A stretch of 64,000 nt of DNA from Acinetobacter lwoffii (GCF_015602705.1 NZ_CP059081.1:629702-693701); one strand, 5' to 3'; positions 17,016 through 26,875 are shown, numbered from the stretch's first letter. Notes: a model not told the origin generated them from the letters alone. Made by a program: numbers and translations.

Positions 17016-18191
17016 TTAAAGTAATTCAATCGCCACAGCTGTCGCTTCACCACCACCAATACACAGGGCTGCAATCCCTTTTTTTCCACCGGTACGTTTT
17101 AGTGCATGAATCAAAGTCAGGATAATACGTGAACCGGTTGAACCCACAGGATGGCCGAGAGCACATGCACCGCCATTGATGTTGACTTTTTCAGGATCTA
17201 GCTTGAACTCATCCATTGGGCACATGGTCACCATGGCAAAGGCTTCATTGATTTCCCAAAGGTCGACATCAGAAGCGGCCCATCCAGTTTTATCTAGCAC
17301 TTTCTGGATTGCACCGACTGGAGCAATAGTAAACTCAGATGGATGTTGCGAATTCGATGCATAGGCAACAATTTTAGCCAAAGGATTCAACCCTTTTGCT
17401 GCTGCATTGTCAGCCGAGGTAATTACTAAAGCTGATGCACCATCTGAAATCGAGCTGGCATTAGCCGCCGTAATCGTACCGTCTTTAGCGAAAGCAGGAC
17501 GCAAAGTTGGAATTTTATCGATGTTGGCATTGAACGGCTGTTCGTCTTTATCAACGACTACATCACCTTTACGGGTTTTAACTGTTACAGGCACGATTTC
17601 ATCAGCAAAGTAGCCTTCATTGACCGCAGTTTGCGCACGCTTTAATGAGCGAATCGCAAAATCATCCATCTGCTCGCGGGTATAACCTCTGGTATTTGCC
17701 ATATCTTGGGCAAATGAACCCATCAAGCGACCTGTTTCAGCATCTTCCAAGCCATCCAGAAACATATGGTCCTTGATTTCACCGTGACCCATACGGAAAC
17801 CGCCACGTGCTTTTGGCAATACATAAGGAGCATTGGTCATGGATTCCATGCCACCTGCAACCACGATATTTGCAGAACCGGCTTTAATCATATCTGCAGC
17901 TTGCATGACGGCTTTCATGCCTGAACCACATAATTTATTAATGGTTACAGCGCCAGTAGAATCTGGAAGACCAGCTTGACGCATGGCTTGACGTGCAGGG
18001 CCCTGCTTTAAACCTGCCGGAAGGACACAACCCATAATGACTTCTTCAATATCTTCTGGTTGCAGACCCGCACGGGCAATTGCTTCTTTAATGGTGACCG
18101 CACCGAGTTCTGGCGCAGTTACACTGGCAAGACTCCCCTGAAAGCCACCCATGGCTGTACGTGCACCATTGACAATTAGGATGTCAGTCAT
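17016..18191 (-). CDS. Acetyl-CoA C-acetyltransferase (biosynthetic-type thiolase)
   Basis: A 391-residue thiolase, of a different branch from the one at 10217. The nucleophile is in I-N-K-L-C-G-S-G-M-K-A, the histidine in G-G-A-C-A-L-G-H-P-V-G-S, and the C-terminal cysteine in L-C-I-G-G-G-E-A-T-A, the form found in AtoB/PhaA-type acetoacetyl-CoA thiolases. It joins or cleaves two acetyl units. One oddity is M-V-T-M-C-P-M-D-E-F near residue 318, where family members usually have small residues. A GGAGAG element precedes the ATG. The gene is single with its own terminator. Confidence 0.92.
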   Translation of the reverse strand: MTDILIVNGARTAMGGFQGSLASVTAPELGAVTIKEAIARAGLQPEDIEEVIMGCVLPAGLKQGPARQAMRQAGLPDSTGAVTINKLCGSGMKAVMQAADMIKAGSANIVVAGGMESMTNAPYVLPKARGGFRMGHGEIKDHMFLDGLEDAETGRLMGSFAQDMANTRGYTREQMDDFAIRSLKRAQTAVNEGYFADEIVPVTVKTRKGDVVVDKDEQPFNANIDKIPTLRPAFAKDGTITAANASSISDGASALVITSADNAAAKGLNPLAKIVAYASNSQHPSEFTIAPVGAIQKVLDKTGWAASDVDLWEINEAFAMVTMCPMDEFKLDPEKVNINGGACALGHPVGSTGSRIILTLIHALKRTGGKKGIAALCIGGGEATAVAIELL

Positions 18192-18302
18192 TGTTCTCTC
18201 TCCGTATGAGTTTTAATCAATTTTTTCAAACTTAAGCAGTATATTGAAAAAAACTCAGGATTGAAGCGTTAATCGCAGCGAAGCATAAACTGGATAGTTC
18301 TG

Positions 18303-18824
18303 TTAGCAAGACGAGAGACTTTCAATCCTGATATGGCCCATTTTGCTGAGTACAATACGCTGTTGGCTAGAAAGATGGGTAGAACAATAATAGAAACTAC
18401 CATTTGAACCAATCGGCAAGGCAGTATGCGCTTGATAAGTGACACTCGGTAAACTCAAAGTTCCTCGCCAACTTAGGTTACCGTATTTGAGGTTCAGTGC
18501 ATCAATATGTAAAATTTGTTCGTCTACATCCACTTGCCTGTTTTTATTTTTATCAATAAAAACCAGCATGTTCTTGTTCCATTGATTGGCTTGGCAACTG
18601 AGAGAATCTTGGCTCGGGCAGATTACAATATTTTGATGAAACACTGCAGCCTGGCTGCGTGCATAGCGATTAATTTGAGATAATTTGATCGGAATATTTT
18701 TGGCTTCCTGTTTGGATCGATAGTCATGGAAGTACGGTAGGGCGATACTGACGAGAATTGCAATCATTGCAATACAGATAATTAACTCAACAATAGTGAA
18801 TGCTCTTGTTATTTTTTTATACAT
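18303..18824 (-). CDS. Type IV pilin-like (GspH/FimT-type) pseudopilin
   Basis: A 173-residue protein with a class III prepilin signal: a short basic leader, then A-F-T-I-V-E-L-I and a ~20-residue hydrophobic helix. Phe+1 and Glu+5 are in place, but the -1 residue that is normally glycine is alanine. The rest has the layout of FimT/GspH minor pilins, with paired cysteines in the middle (C-P-S-Q-D-S-L-S-C) and one near the C-terminus. It would be cleaved by the prepilin peptidase and join a type IV pilus or type II secretion pseudopilus. No other pilus genes are near, so it is an orphan. Confidence 0.8.
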   Translation of the reverse strand: MYKKITRAFTIVELIICIAMIAILVSIALPYFHDYRSKQEAKNIPIKLSQINRYARSQAAVFHQNIVICPSQDSLSCQANQWNKNMLVFIDKNKNRQVDVDEQILHIDALNLKYGNLSWRGTLSLPSVTYQAHTALPIGSNGSFYYCSTHLSSQQRIVLSKMGHIRIESLSSC

Positions 18825-19038
18825 AGAGTTACCTGATTTATATATTATTTTTATGAGGAATATGTTATTAATTATGCGTTTTTTATGCTTTGTGGAGCCG
18901 AGTAATCAGTCCTTACTTAAGTTTCAAGAAAGTGATTAAAAAATAATTGGCAATCACCATAGGGTATTCAGAATAAAAAATTGAGTAAAAAGTTACCGAA
19001 TTACAACGGAAATTGTAAGTAATTTTGTCAATAATTTA

Positions 19039-19089
19039 CTTGATTAAATTAATCAAGCACTTGGAAAAATAATAAAGTGTTTGTATGAT
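19039..19089 (+). promoter_or_regulatory. ompA promoter with a perfect 19-bp palindrome
   Basis: A -35 TTGGAA at 19061-19066 and a -10 TATGAT at 19084-19089 are separated by 17 bases. Directly upstream, 19039-19057 is a perfect palindrome CTTGATTAA-A-TTAATCAAG. The distance to the -35 suits an activator or a UP-like site. The leader to the ATG would be about 100 bases. Confidence 0.6.
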
Positions 19090-19199
19090 GCCATGTGAAT
19101 AGCTTAAGAATAAAACTGGGGTAATAAAAAGCCTATCTCAGGATGGCCTATTGCGGGCTTGAGCTTGAACAACAATTTTTATCTCTGGAGGATAAATCC

Positions 19200-20237
19200 A
19201 TGAAAATGAGTCGTATTGCTTTAGCTATGCTTGTAGCTGCACCTTTTGCTGCTGCCAATGCAGGCGTAACTGTTACTCCGTTGATGTTAGGTTATACATT
19301 CCAAGACACTCAGCACAACAATGGCGGTAACGATGGTGAGTTAACAAATGGTCCTGAGTTACAGGATGATTTGTTTGTCGGTGCTGCTATTGGTATTGAA
19401 TTAACTCCATGGTTAGGCTTTGAAGCTGAATATAGTCAAGTAAAAGGTGATGTAGACACTAATTATGGTGAATACAAAGCGAAAAACATCGCAGGTAACT
19501 TCTATGCAACTTCAGATGTCTTTACTGGCAACTATGACAGCAAAGTAAAGCCATACATGCTTCTAGGCGCGGGTCACTACGAATATGAATTCGATGATGC
19601 TCGTTTAGCTTACCGTGATGGTGAAGAGGGTACTTTAGGTAACGCAGGTATCGGTGCATTCTGGCATATCAACGATGCACTAGCGCTACGTACAGAAGCT
19701 CGTGGTACTTACCACTTTGACGAAAAATTCTGGAACTATACAGCACTTGCTGGTCTTAACGTAGTTCTAGGTGGTCGTTTGAAACCAGCTGCTCCAGTGG
19801 TAGAAGTTGCTCCAGTTGAGCCTGTAACTCCGGTTGCTCCAGCTCCACAAGAGTTGACTGAAGATCTGAACATGGAACTTCGTGTGTTCTTTGATACAAA
19901 CAAATCAAACATCAAAGATCAATACAAACCAGAAATCGCAAAAGTTGCTGAGAAGCTAGTTGAATATCCAAACGCTACTGCTCGCATCGAAGGTCACACT
20001 GACAACACTGGTCCACGTGCATTAAACGAACGTTTATCTCTAGCGCGTGCTAACTCTGTTAAATCTTCACTTGTGAACGAATACAACGTAGATGCATCTC
20101 GTTTGTCTACTCAAGGTTTTGCTTGGGATCAACCGATTGCTGACAACAACACTAAAGAAGGCCGTGCTATGAACCGTCGTGTATTCGCGACGATTACTGG
20201 TAGCCGTACTGTTTTAGCTGAACAACCAGCTCAATAA
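19200..20237 (+). CDS. ompA: OmpA family outer membrane protein (Omp38-type)
   Basis: The ATG at 19200 has a strong GGAGGA element and is followed by a signal peptide ([16 protein letters not shown]) ending A-N-A; the open frame from 19143 is therefore rejected. The mature protein starts [13 protein letters not shown], the Acinetobacter OmpA pattern, and forms an eight-stranded barrel to about residue 210. A linker rich in P, V and A follows, then an OmpA-like peptidoglycan-binding domain with [19 protein letters not shown] and N-R-R-V. It is the major surface protein, tying the outer membrane to the wall. Its codon use is that of a highly expressed gene. Confidence 0.95.
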   Translation: MKMSRIALAMLVAAPFAAANAGVTVTPLMLGYTFQDTQHNNGGNDGELTNGPELQDDLFVGAAIGIELTPWLGFEAEYSQVKGDVDTNYGEYKAKNIAGNFYATSDVFTGNYDSKVKPYMLLGAGHYEYEFDDARLAYRDGEEGTLGNAGIGAFWHINDALALRTEARGTYHFDEKFWNYTALAGLNVVLGGRLKPAAPVVEVAPVEPVTPVAPAPQELTEDLNMELRVFFDTNKSNIKDQYKPEIAKVAEKLVEYPNATARIEGHTDNTGPRALNERLSLARANSVKSSLVNEYNVDASRLSTQGFAWDQPIADNNTKEGRAMNRRVFATITGSRTVLAEQPAQ

Positions 20238-20257
20238 TTCGTTATTGAATGCTAGTT

Positions 20258-20289
20258 AAAAAAAGCGGCTCTTCGGAGCTGCTTTTTTT
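20258..20289 (+). terminator. ompA terminator
   Basis: Nine-base stem starting AAGCGGCTC with a TTCG tetraloop and a run of seven T: a very strong intrinsic terminator. Confidence 0.92.
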
Positions 20290-20323
20290 ATGTCTGTATT
20301 TTGACTACACTTAGCCTGTTAAG

Positions 20324-20875
20324 ATGTCGTTGAGTAAAAATATGAGTGTCGAAATTTCTGAAGATTTGCAAAATCTGGAAGCCAATAGCGGAATTTTTGC
20401 AATATGGATGATTTTTCATCATTATGGCATTGATTTGAATATTTCTGATTTAACTCAGCTCTGTCAACATGACCCTGAAATGGGAAGCTCAAGCATCGCA
20501 CTTGCAGTTGCTTTAAAGACATTGGGTTTGGATGTCAATTTTTGTACTGAACATGATGCAGATAAACAGCCAATTGAAGTCGATTTCTATCAACAAGCAC
20601 ATCGCTTAAATATTCCTGTTATAGAACAGCCATTGTCTTATGCAGAAATTCAGGAAAATGTAGAAGCAGGCCGTTTTGTGATTGTGTTCTATGACACCTT
20701 AGAGGGAGTAGGGAATCATTCCCTGATATATGAAATTGATGAAAATGAAATTAGCTTCTTTGATAGTTTTGAGTCTATGCCTAAAGAGGTATTTGAGCAG
20801 CAACGTCGGGTAGACGGAATTTGCCAGCAAGTGATTGTGATTGATGATCGCAATTTCGTGATGCGTCATAGTTAA
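20324..20875 (+). CDS. Peptidase C39-like protein without the catalytic cysteine
   Basis: A 183-residue cytoplasmic protein (no signal, no helix). The layout is that of a C39-like papain-fold domain: A-N-S-G-I-F-A-I-W-M-I-F-H-H-Y-G-I at residue ~24, G-S-S-S-I-A-L-A-V-A-L-K near 56, then N-H-S-L-I-Y-E-I and I-S-F-F-D-S-F where active members have the catalytic histidine and aspartate. The position that is normally C-G in peptidases is S-G here, so peptidase activity is unlikely and a binding role is more probable. A second in-frame ATG lies at 20342. It is single, between the ompA terminator and a shared terminator. Confidence 0.6.
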   Translation: MSLSKNMSVEISEDLQNLEANSGIFAIWMIFHHYGIDLNISDLTQLCQHDPEMGSSSIALAVALKTLGLDVNFCTEHDADKQPIEVDFYQQAHRLNIPVIEQPLSYAEIQENVEAGRFVIVFYDTLEGVGNHSLIYEIDENEISFFDSFESMPKEVFEQQRRVDGICQQVIVIDDRNFVMRHS

Positions 20876-20885
20876 TTCAAGAAAT

Positions 20886-20914
20886 AAAAAATCAGCCCGT
20901 AAGCTGATTTTTTT
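20886..20914. terminator. Bidirectional terminator between convergent genes
   Basis: Stem AAAATCAGC/GCTGATTTT with a 6-nt loop, A run on the left and T run on the right; serves the C39-like gene and lysP. Confidence 0.88.
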
Positions 20915-20927
20915 AATGAATAATTTT

Positions 20928-22394
20928 TTATTCCTGATCAAGTTTCATCGGCTGCACATCCATCTCTTGATAAGAGACCAGTTTGGTTTTTTTCTTCCAT
21001 TTGTAGCCGAACCAAATCGCTAGGAATAGCGGAATACTGATATAGGTCGATAACACACCCATCCATTGACCGGCCAAAACATCCTGATAGTTCTGTCCGA
21101 GAACAACAATCGCACACAGGATAAATGCAAACCAAGGAGCAAAAGGAAAGAATTTAGCGCGATAAGCCAGATCTTCCAGTTTATAACCTTGAGCCAAATA
21201 ACCTTTGCGGAAGCGGTAATGCGAAATTGCAATCCCGAGCCAGACAATAAAGCCACACATCCCTGACATGTTTAGCAGCCAGTTAAAGACTTCCTGTTCA
21301 CCAAAGAAAGTAGTCAGGAAGCATAGAGCTGCGATCGCCGTAGTGGCATAGAGTGCATTCATTGGCACACCACGCGGGTCCAGACGCGCAAACATTTTAG
21401 GTGCACTGCCTTTACGCGACATATCAAACAGCATACGGGTAGATGAATACATGCCAGAATTACCCGCAGATAGAATAGCGGTCAGGATCACTGCATTCAT
21501 GATACTGGCGGCAAAGGCAAAACCGGCTTTTTCATATAATAAGGTAAATGGCGAAAGCGCAATATTATCTGTCGCAGCGGCCTGTAATAAACGTGGGTCA
21601 TTATAGGCAATCAGAGTGCCGATAATGAAAATACACACAATATAAAACAACAGGATACGCCAGAAAATTTGTTTGATGGCCACCGGAATGGTTTTCTTTG
21701 GATTTTTCGATTCACCTGCCGCCACACCGACCATTTCGGTACCTTGAAAGGAGAATCCGGCAATCATCGCCACACCAATTAATGCCTGGAAACCACCGAC
21801 AAAGGGTGCATCACCAATGCTCCAGTTGGCAAATGCTTCCGCACCCGGGGTCAGCATGATCTTCACGATCATCCAGATCCCGATAATGATAAAGGCAATG
21901 ATCGCGAGAACTTTCACCAGAGAAAAGAAAAATTCGGATTCGCCAAAGCCTTTTACTGTCAGGGCATTAATCCCGAAAATAATGGCAAGGAAAATGGCGC
22001 TCCAGTACACGCCCGGAATATCTGGAAACCAGAATTTCATAATGAACTGAACGGCAACCAGCTCAAAAGCCACGGTAATGGCCCAGTTGTACCAGTAGTT
22101 CCAGCCCAGAGCGAAACCAAAACCACCTTCGACATATTTGGTGCCGTAAGTGAAAAATGCACCTGAGGTCGGGTTGTGTGTGGCAAGCTCGCCTAGACTG
22201 GTCATCAAGAAATAAATCATGATACCAATCAGTACATATGCAAGTAGTGCACCGCCTGGTCCAGCGTTGGCAATGGTCGCCCCTGAGGCCAGGAATAAAC
22301 CTGTACCAATAGATCCGCCAATGGCGATCATATTCAGATGACGAGCACCCAGCTTACGCTGCAGCTGCATCGTGTTTTGCGTTTCGCTCATCAT
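20928..22394 (-). CDS. lysP: Lysine-type amino acid permease (LysP-like, APC/AAT family)
   Basis: A 488-residue permease with twelve hydrophobic helices. The N-terminal helices read [18 protein letters not shown] and [10 protein letters not shown], and later [14 protein letters not shown] and F-S-F-Q-G-T-E, all close to E. coli LysP, with the same order and spacing over the whole length. It would import lysine with protons. LysP is also a sensor in E. coli; nothing here shows this. Translation is coupled to rsmC by an ATGA overlap. Confidence 0.82.
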   Translation of the reverse strand: MMSETQNTMQLQRKLGARHLNMIAIGGSIGTGLFLASGATIANAGPGGALLAYVLIGIMIYFLMTSLGELATHNPTSGAFFTYGTKYVEGGFGFALGWNYWYNWAITVAFELVAVQFIMKFWFPDIPGVYWSAIFLAIIFGINALTVKGFGESEFFFSLVKVLAIIAFIIIGIWMIVKIMLTPGAEAFANWSIGDAPFVGGFQALIGVAMIAGFSFQGTEMVGVAAGESKNPKKTIPVAIKQIFWRILLFYIVCIFIIGTLIAYNDPRLLQAAATDNIALSPFTLLYEKAGFAFAASIMNAVILTAILSAGNSGMYSSTRMLFDMSRKGSAPKMFARLDPRGVPMNALYATTAIAALCFLTTFFGEQEVFNWLLNMSGMCGFIVWLGIAISHYRFRKGYLAQGYKLEDLAYRAKFFPFAPWFAFILCAIVVLGQNYQDVLAGQWMGVLSTYISIPLFLAIWFGYKWKKKTKLVSYQEMDVQPMKLDQE

Positions 22395-23425
22395 GATTCC
22401 TTAACATTTTTTTGAGTGCTGGCGAAGAGCACTTTAAAGCCTTGTTGATCTGCTTTTACTGTGCAGCGACCAAAGTTTTGTTCAATCAGGGTCGGGTAGT
22501 TCAAGAAACGGTTGGCTACGATCCAAAGCTCACCGCCTGATTTTAAATGACGACGTGAGGTTTTACACAAGGTTTCGCTTGCCGTGTAATCAGTTTCGAT
22601 TCCCATATGAAAAGGCGGATTACTGACAATGGCATGCAGGAACAAGGGTGCATCCTCAATACCTGTAACCGCTTTGATTTCAATCTGTTCAGGAGTGAGC
22701 TGGTTTTCTTCAAAGGTCATTTGTGTAGAAGCCAATGCAAAGGCATCAACATCCATGGCAAAAATCCGGTTTTTCGGATTCAACTTTGCCAGATACGCAC
22801 TAATTACACCTGCGCCACAACCAAAGTCGGCAATCTTACCTGAAGTAACTTGTGACAAATAAGGTAATAGGGTGGCAGTTCCTACATCCAAACGGTTTTG
22901 ACTAAAGACGCCTGGAAGTGCACAAATATTCAGGTCGCCATTTGGTGTCGATACGGTATAACGCTGTGCCCAGTCTGCAAGTGCTTTTTTCTCGACCGTA
23001 TGTTCTAGAACCAATTGCCAAAGCTGGCAATGACGCGCGCTGTCAAGTTTGAGTGTTTTACCAAAAGGCTGCAACTGTTTGGCTGCGCGTTCTATCCCGC
23101 CTTTCTTTTCACCGACCAGGAAAACACTGCTGCCCGGTTTAAGCTGCGCTGCCACAGTGTGCAGTAAATAATTCAACAGTTCTTTAGACTTGGGTACAAA
23201 AATAACTGCCTGATCAAACTCAGCTTCAGGTATCTCTGCACCAAAATGCACATCTGCTTGTTGTGACTGGAAATATTGAAAATCATTAAAATTCCATGTC
23301 CAGACAGCCGGATTGATAGAGGCATCGAATTCAGCGAGCAGATCATCTGTTGGTGCATTAATCAGTAAGATGCGACCCGACAAAAAATCATATTGTCTTA
23401 ATAAAACTTCGCTTTTAGGATCCAT
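22391..23425 (-). CDS. rsmC: 16S rRNA (guanine-1207-N2)-methyltransferase RsmC
   Basis: A 344-residue protein built of two methyltransferase-like domains. The C-terminal catalytic domain has motif [12 protein letters not shown] and the N-P-P-F motif ([10 protein letters not shown]) typical of guanine-N2 and adenine-N6 methyltransferases; the N-terminal half is the degenerate copy typical of RsmC. It methylates G1207 of 16S rRNA in the 30S subunit. It is the first gene of a two-gene operon with the permease; the pairing has no obvious functional reason. Confidence 0.9.
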   Translation of the reverse strand: MDPKSEVLLRQYDFLSGRILLINAPTDDLLAEFDASINPAVWTWNFNDFQYFQSQQADVHFGAEIPEAEFDQAVIFVPKSKELLNYLLHTVAAQLKPGSSVFLVGEKKGGIERAAKQLQPFGKTLKLDSARHCQLWQLVLEHTVEKKALADWAQRYTVSTPNGDLNICALPGVFSQNRLDVGTATLLPYLSQVTSGKIADFGCGAGVISAYLAKLNPKNRIFAMDVDAFALASTQMTFEENQLTPEQIEIKAVTGIEDAPLFLHAIVSNPPFHMGIETDYTASETLCKTSRRHLKSGGELWIVANRFLNYPTLIEQNFGRCTVKADQQGFKVLFASTQKNVKES

Positions 23426-23442
23426 AGGTATCTCTCCAATAT

Positions 23443-23482
23443 AAAGAACACTGCCTAAGTCTGACCTAGACAGTGTTCTTTG
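23443..23482 (-). terminator. Terminator of the xanthine-type permease gene
   Basis: An 11-bp outer stem AAAGAACACTG/CAGTGTTCTTT with an imperfect inner stem. It lies between the permease stop and the rsmC start, so it separates the two transcripts. Confidence 0.7.
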
Positions 23483-23491
23483 GACATGAAA

Positions 23492-24862
23492 TTACTTCTT
23501 TGTTTCAGGAAGTACTACATTCAGAATAAGGGCAGCGATACCACCAGTAGCAACGCCTGAGCTAAAGATATTACGGAATAACTCAGGAAGATGTTCAAGA
23601 ATTTGTGGAACTTGTGCAACACCTAAACCCAGTGCCAGTGAAATCGCAATAATCAGCAAGGCGCGACGGTCCAGATGAACACCAGACAGAATGTTAATAC
23701 CAGATGCTGCAACTGCGCCAAACATGACCATGACTGCGCCACCCAGTACCGCTTGCGGAACGGCCTGAATAATACCAGCAACTGCAGGCAGTAAACCAAG
23801 AATAACTAGCAAAGCAGCAATCCAGATGCCGACATAACGACTTGCTACGCCCGTCAACTGAATCACACCATTGTTCTGTGCAAAAACGGAACTCGGGAAG
23901 GTGTTAAAAATACCGGCAAGGAATGAATTCGCGCCATTTACCAGTACACCGCCTTTAATGCGCTGCATCCATTTTGGACCATCAACTGGCTGGTTGGAAA
24001 GCTTTGAAGTCGCAGTGATATCACCAATCGCTTCTAAAGACGTCACCAGATAAATGAATGCCATTGGAATAAACAGGCTCCAGGAGAAGCTTAAACCGAA
24101 ATGCATTGGTGTCGGAATCTGTACCAGAGGTGCATCTTTCAGACCAGAGAAATCCAGATGGCCCATAAAGCCTGCCAGAACATAACCACAGATCAAGGCG
24201 ATTAAAATGGCAGAGCTTTTTACCCAAGTAATCCGGATACGGTTCAGGATAATAATCAACGCCAGGACGGTACAAGACATGATCAGGTTGTCGGCATTGG
24301 CAAAAGTTTTATCGCTCATGGCCTGATAACCACCGCCCATACTGATTAAACCTTCTTTAATTAAGGTCAAACCAATCAGCAGCACGACAATCCCGGTCAC
24401 CAGCGGTGTAATCAGTTTTTTGATCCAAGGCAGAATTTGTGACACGCCCATTTCAATAAATGCACCTGCAATCACCACACCAAAAATAGAAGCCATGACT
24501 GCTTCTACAGGTGTACCTGCAGCCACCATGGCTGAACCAATACCAATAATTGGACCGATAAAGTTAAAGCTGGTTCCTTGGACAATCAGCAGACCGGCAC
24601 CAAAAGGTCCGACTTTTTTAGACTGTAAAAAAGTTGCGATGCCCGAGATCACCAAGGACATGGACAAAATCATGTTGGTGTCTTCTTTGGAAACACCAAG
24701 AGCCAAACAAATCAGCAGGCCAGGGGTCACAATCGGGACAATAATCGCTAATAAATGCTGGAATGCAGCTAAAAAAGCAATCAGTGGTTTTGGTCGATCT
24801 TCGAGACCATATACCAGGTCGAGTTGATCTTTAGAAGGAGGAGATTGATTAAAATCAGACAT
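23492..24862 (-). CDS. Nucleobase:cation symporter-2 (NCS2), xanthine/urate permease type
   Basis: A 456-residue inner-membrane protein with about 14 hydrophobic segments. It opens with a short cytoplasmic stretch L-V-Y-G-L-E-D-R-P-K-P and has the NCS2 signature region with V-F-A-Q-N-N-G-V-I-Q-L-T-G-V-A-S-R in the second half (the Q-N-x-G motif that sets purine specificity). Members such as XanP, XanQ and UacT import xanthine or urate with protons. The exact purine cannot be told. The gene is single. Minus-strand promoter elements and an upstream terminator lie between it and typA. Confidence 0.85.
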   Translation of the reverse strand: MSDFNQSPPSKDQLDLVYGLEDRPKPLIAFLAAFQHLLAIIVPIVTPGLLICLALGVSKEDTNMILSMSLVISGIATFLQSKKVGPFGAGLLIVQGTSFNFIGPIIGIGSAMVAAGTPVEAVMASIFGVVIAGAFIEMGVSQILPWIKKLITPLVTGIVVLLIGLTLIKEGLISMGGGYQAMSDKTFANADNLIMSCTVLALIIILNRIRITWVKSSAILIALICGYVLAGFMGHLDFSGLKDAPLVQIPTPMHFGLSFSWSLFIPMAFIYLVTSLEAIGDITATSKLSNQPVDGPKWMQRIKGGVLVNGANSFLAGIFNTFPSSVFAQNNGVIQLTGVASRYVGIWIAALLVILGLLPAVAGIIQAVPQAVLGGAVMVMFGAVAASGINILSGVHLDRRALLIIAISLALGLGVAQVPQILEHLPELFRNIFSSGVATGGIAALILNVVLPETKK

Positions 24863-24893
24863 GTGTCAATGCAAATTAAGGCTGGGTGGCGCT

Positions 24894-24921
24894 ATTCTAA
24901 TCGAGTTACACGTCTTTACAA
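24894..24921 (-). promoter_or_regulatory. Candidate promoter of the xanthine-type permease gene
   Basis: On the minus strand TTGTAA (24916-24921) and TAGAAT (24894-24899) stand 16 bases apart, about 32 bases before the ATG. Confidence 0.45.
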
Positions 24922-24924
24922 AAT

Positions 24925-24951
24925 CAAAAAAGCCCCAACTGGGCAAAAAAA
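24925..24951 (-). terminator. Minus-strand hairpin upstream of the permease promoter
   Basis: GCCC/GGGC with a 5-nt loop, followed on the minus strand by six T. It sits between typA and the permease promoter with no minus-strand gene before it; it could block antisense transcription coming out of typA, or be an attenuator if a promoter lies further upstream. Confidence 0.45.
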
Positions 24952-24998
24952 GTTGAGGAGTGTGGTTACAGTGACTATAAAAGTTTTGTATTTTTCTG

Positions 24999-25004
24999 TA
25001 TAAT
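24999..25004 (+). promoter_or_regulatory. typA -10 box
   Basis: Perfect TATAAT 33 bases before the typA ATG; no convincing -35 is visible. Confidence 0.5.
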
Positions 25005-25036
25005 TTGCCCTCAAATTACATACGCATTGAATTTAC

Positions 25037-26875
25037 ATGTCAGATATTAAAACTCTCCGTAACATCGCCATTATTGCGCACGTCGATCATGGTAAAACCA
25101 CTCTTGTAGACAAACTTTTGCAACAATCAGGTGCTCTCGGTGATCGCGCGGGTGAGATCGAGCGTGTCATGGATTCTGGCGCTATTGAAAGTGAACGTGG
25201 TATTACCATTCTTGCAAAAAACACTGCAATCAAATGGTTAGATGAACGTACCAATACTGAATACCGCATTAACATCGTGGACACCCCGGGACACGCCGAC
25301 TTCGGTGGTGAAGTTGAACGTGTAATGTCGATGGTTGACTGCGTACTTCTTCTTGTAGACTCACAAGAAGGCCCGATGCCACAAACTCGTTTCGTAACGC
25401 AAAAAGCGTTCGCACGTGGTTTGAAACCAATCGTGATTATTAACAAAGTCGACAAGCCAAGCGCGCGTCCAGACTGGGTAATTGACCAAGTATTTGATTT
25501 GTTCGATAACTTGGGTGCTTCTGACGAACAGTTAGACTTCCCAGTTGTTTATGCTTCAGGCCTTCGTGGTGTTGCTGGTCCTTCTCCAGAAGAACTTGCT
25601 GAAGACATGACTCCGTTGTTCCAAACGATCGTAGACATCGTTGAACCACCAGCAGTTGATGTTGATGGTCCATTCCAAATGCAGGTATCTTCACTTGACT
25701 ATAACAGCTTCGTAGGCGTTATCGGTATTGGTCGTATCCAGCGCGGTTCAGTGAAATTAAACACACAAGTAACTGTAATCGATAAAGATGGCAAAACACG
25801 TAACGGCCGTATCTTAAAAATCATGGGTTATCATGGTCTAGATCGCGTTGACGTTGAAGAAGCTTCTGCAGGCGATATCGTTTGTGTAACGGGTATCGAT
25901 GCACTCAACATTTCTGACACCATCTGTGATCCGAAAAATGTTGAAGCTTTACCTCCATTGTCTGTAGATGAACCTACAGTATCGATGACATTCCAGGTAA
26001 ACAACTCACCGTTTGCTGGTAAAGAAGGTAAGTTCGTAACTTCACGTAATATCCGTGAACGTCTAGACCGCGAATTGATTCACAACGTAGCATTACGTGT
26101 TGAAGATACTGATAGTCCAGACCGTTTCAAAGTATCTGGTCGTGGTGAACTTCACCTTTCAGTTCTTATTGAAAACATGCGTCGTGAAGGTTTCGAAATG
26201 GGCGTATCTCGTCCACAAGTAATCATTAAAGAAATTGATGGTGAAAAACAAGAGCCATACGAAAACGTTACTTTTGACGTTGAAGAACAGCACCAAGGCG
26301 CTGTAATGGAACAAATGGGTCACCGTAAAGGTGAAATGACCAATATGGAAGTTGACGGTAAAGGCCGTATCCGTATTGAAGCAACTGTTCCTTCACGCGG
26401 TCTGATTGGTTTCCGTTCTGAATTCCTGACCATGACTTCTGGTACAGGGATCATGACGTCTAGCTTCTCGCACTACGGTCCAATGAAGCAAGGTACTGTT
26501 GCGAAACGTCAAAACGGTGTACTGATTTCTATGGTTCAAGGTACTTGCCTGGGCTATGCACTGTTCACACTTCAAGACCGTGGTCGTCTATTCGCGAAAC
26601 CACAGTTAGAAGTTTATGAAGGTATGATCATCGGTATTAACTCTCGTTCAGACGACATGACAGTTAACCCGACTAAAGCAAAACAGTTAACTAACGTACG
26701 TGCTTCTGGTACTGATGATGCGTTAACGCTGGTTCCTGCGATTGAATATACACTTGAGCAAGCGCTTGAGTTTATTGAAGATGATGAACTAGTAGAAGTA
26801 ACACCTAAGTCAATCCGTATCCGTAAGCGTTTCTTGACTGAAAACGAACGTAAACGTAACCGTTCAGGTAAATAA
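25037..26875 (+). CDS. typA: Ribosome-associated GTPase TypA/BipA
   Basis: A 612-residue translational GTPase. G1 is A-H-V-D-H-G-K-T-T near residue 16, G2 R-G-I-T-I-L-A-K-N, G3 D-T-P-G-H-A-D-F-G-G, G4 N-K-V-D-K, and G5 is around Y-A-S-G-L-R-G; elongation-factor domains II, III and V and the BipA-specific C-terminal domain follow. Length and end (R-K-R-F-L-T-E-N-E-R-K-R) match the family. It binds 70S ribosomes, helps 50S assembly and is needed for growth at low temperature and under stress. Codon use is that of a well-expressed gene. It is transcribed alone and ends at a strong terminator. Confidence 0.96.
   Translation: MSDIKTLRNIAIIAHVDHGKTTLVDKLLQQSGALGDRAGEIERVMDSGAIESERGITILAKNTAIKWLDERTNTEYRINIVDTPGHADFGGEVERVMSMVDCVLLLVDSQEGPMPQTRFVTQKAFARGLKPIVIINKVDKPSARPDWVIDQVFDLFDNLGASDEQLDFPVVYASGLRGVAGPSPEELAEDMTPLFQTIVDIVEPPAVDVDGPFQMQVSSLDYNSFVGVIGIGRIQRGSVKLNTQVTVIDKDGKTRNGRILKIMGYHGLDRVDVEEASAGDIVCVTGIDALNISDTICDPKNVEALPPLSVDEPTVSMTFQVNNSPFAGKEGKFVTSRNIRERLDRELIHNVALRVEDTDSPDRFKVSGRGELHLSVLIENMRREGFEMGVSRPQVIIKEIDGEKQEPYENVTFDVEEQHQGAVMEQMGHRKGEMTNMEVDGKGRIRIEATVPSRGLIGFRSEFLTMTSGTGIMTSSFSHYGPMKQGTVAKRQNGVLISMVQGTCLGYALFTLQDRGRLFAKPQLEVYEGMIIGINSRSDDMTVNPTKAKQLTNVRASGTDDALTLVPAIEYTLEQALEFIEDDELVEVTPKSIRIRKRFLTENERKRNRSGK

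Noticed and set aside
24863..25036. Purine riboswitch upstream of the xanthine-type permease
   Set aside because: A hairpin with T run exists, but I can identify no aptamer core; a promoter-like sequence lies downstream of it. Kept only as a question.
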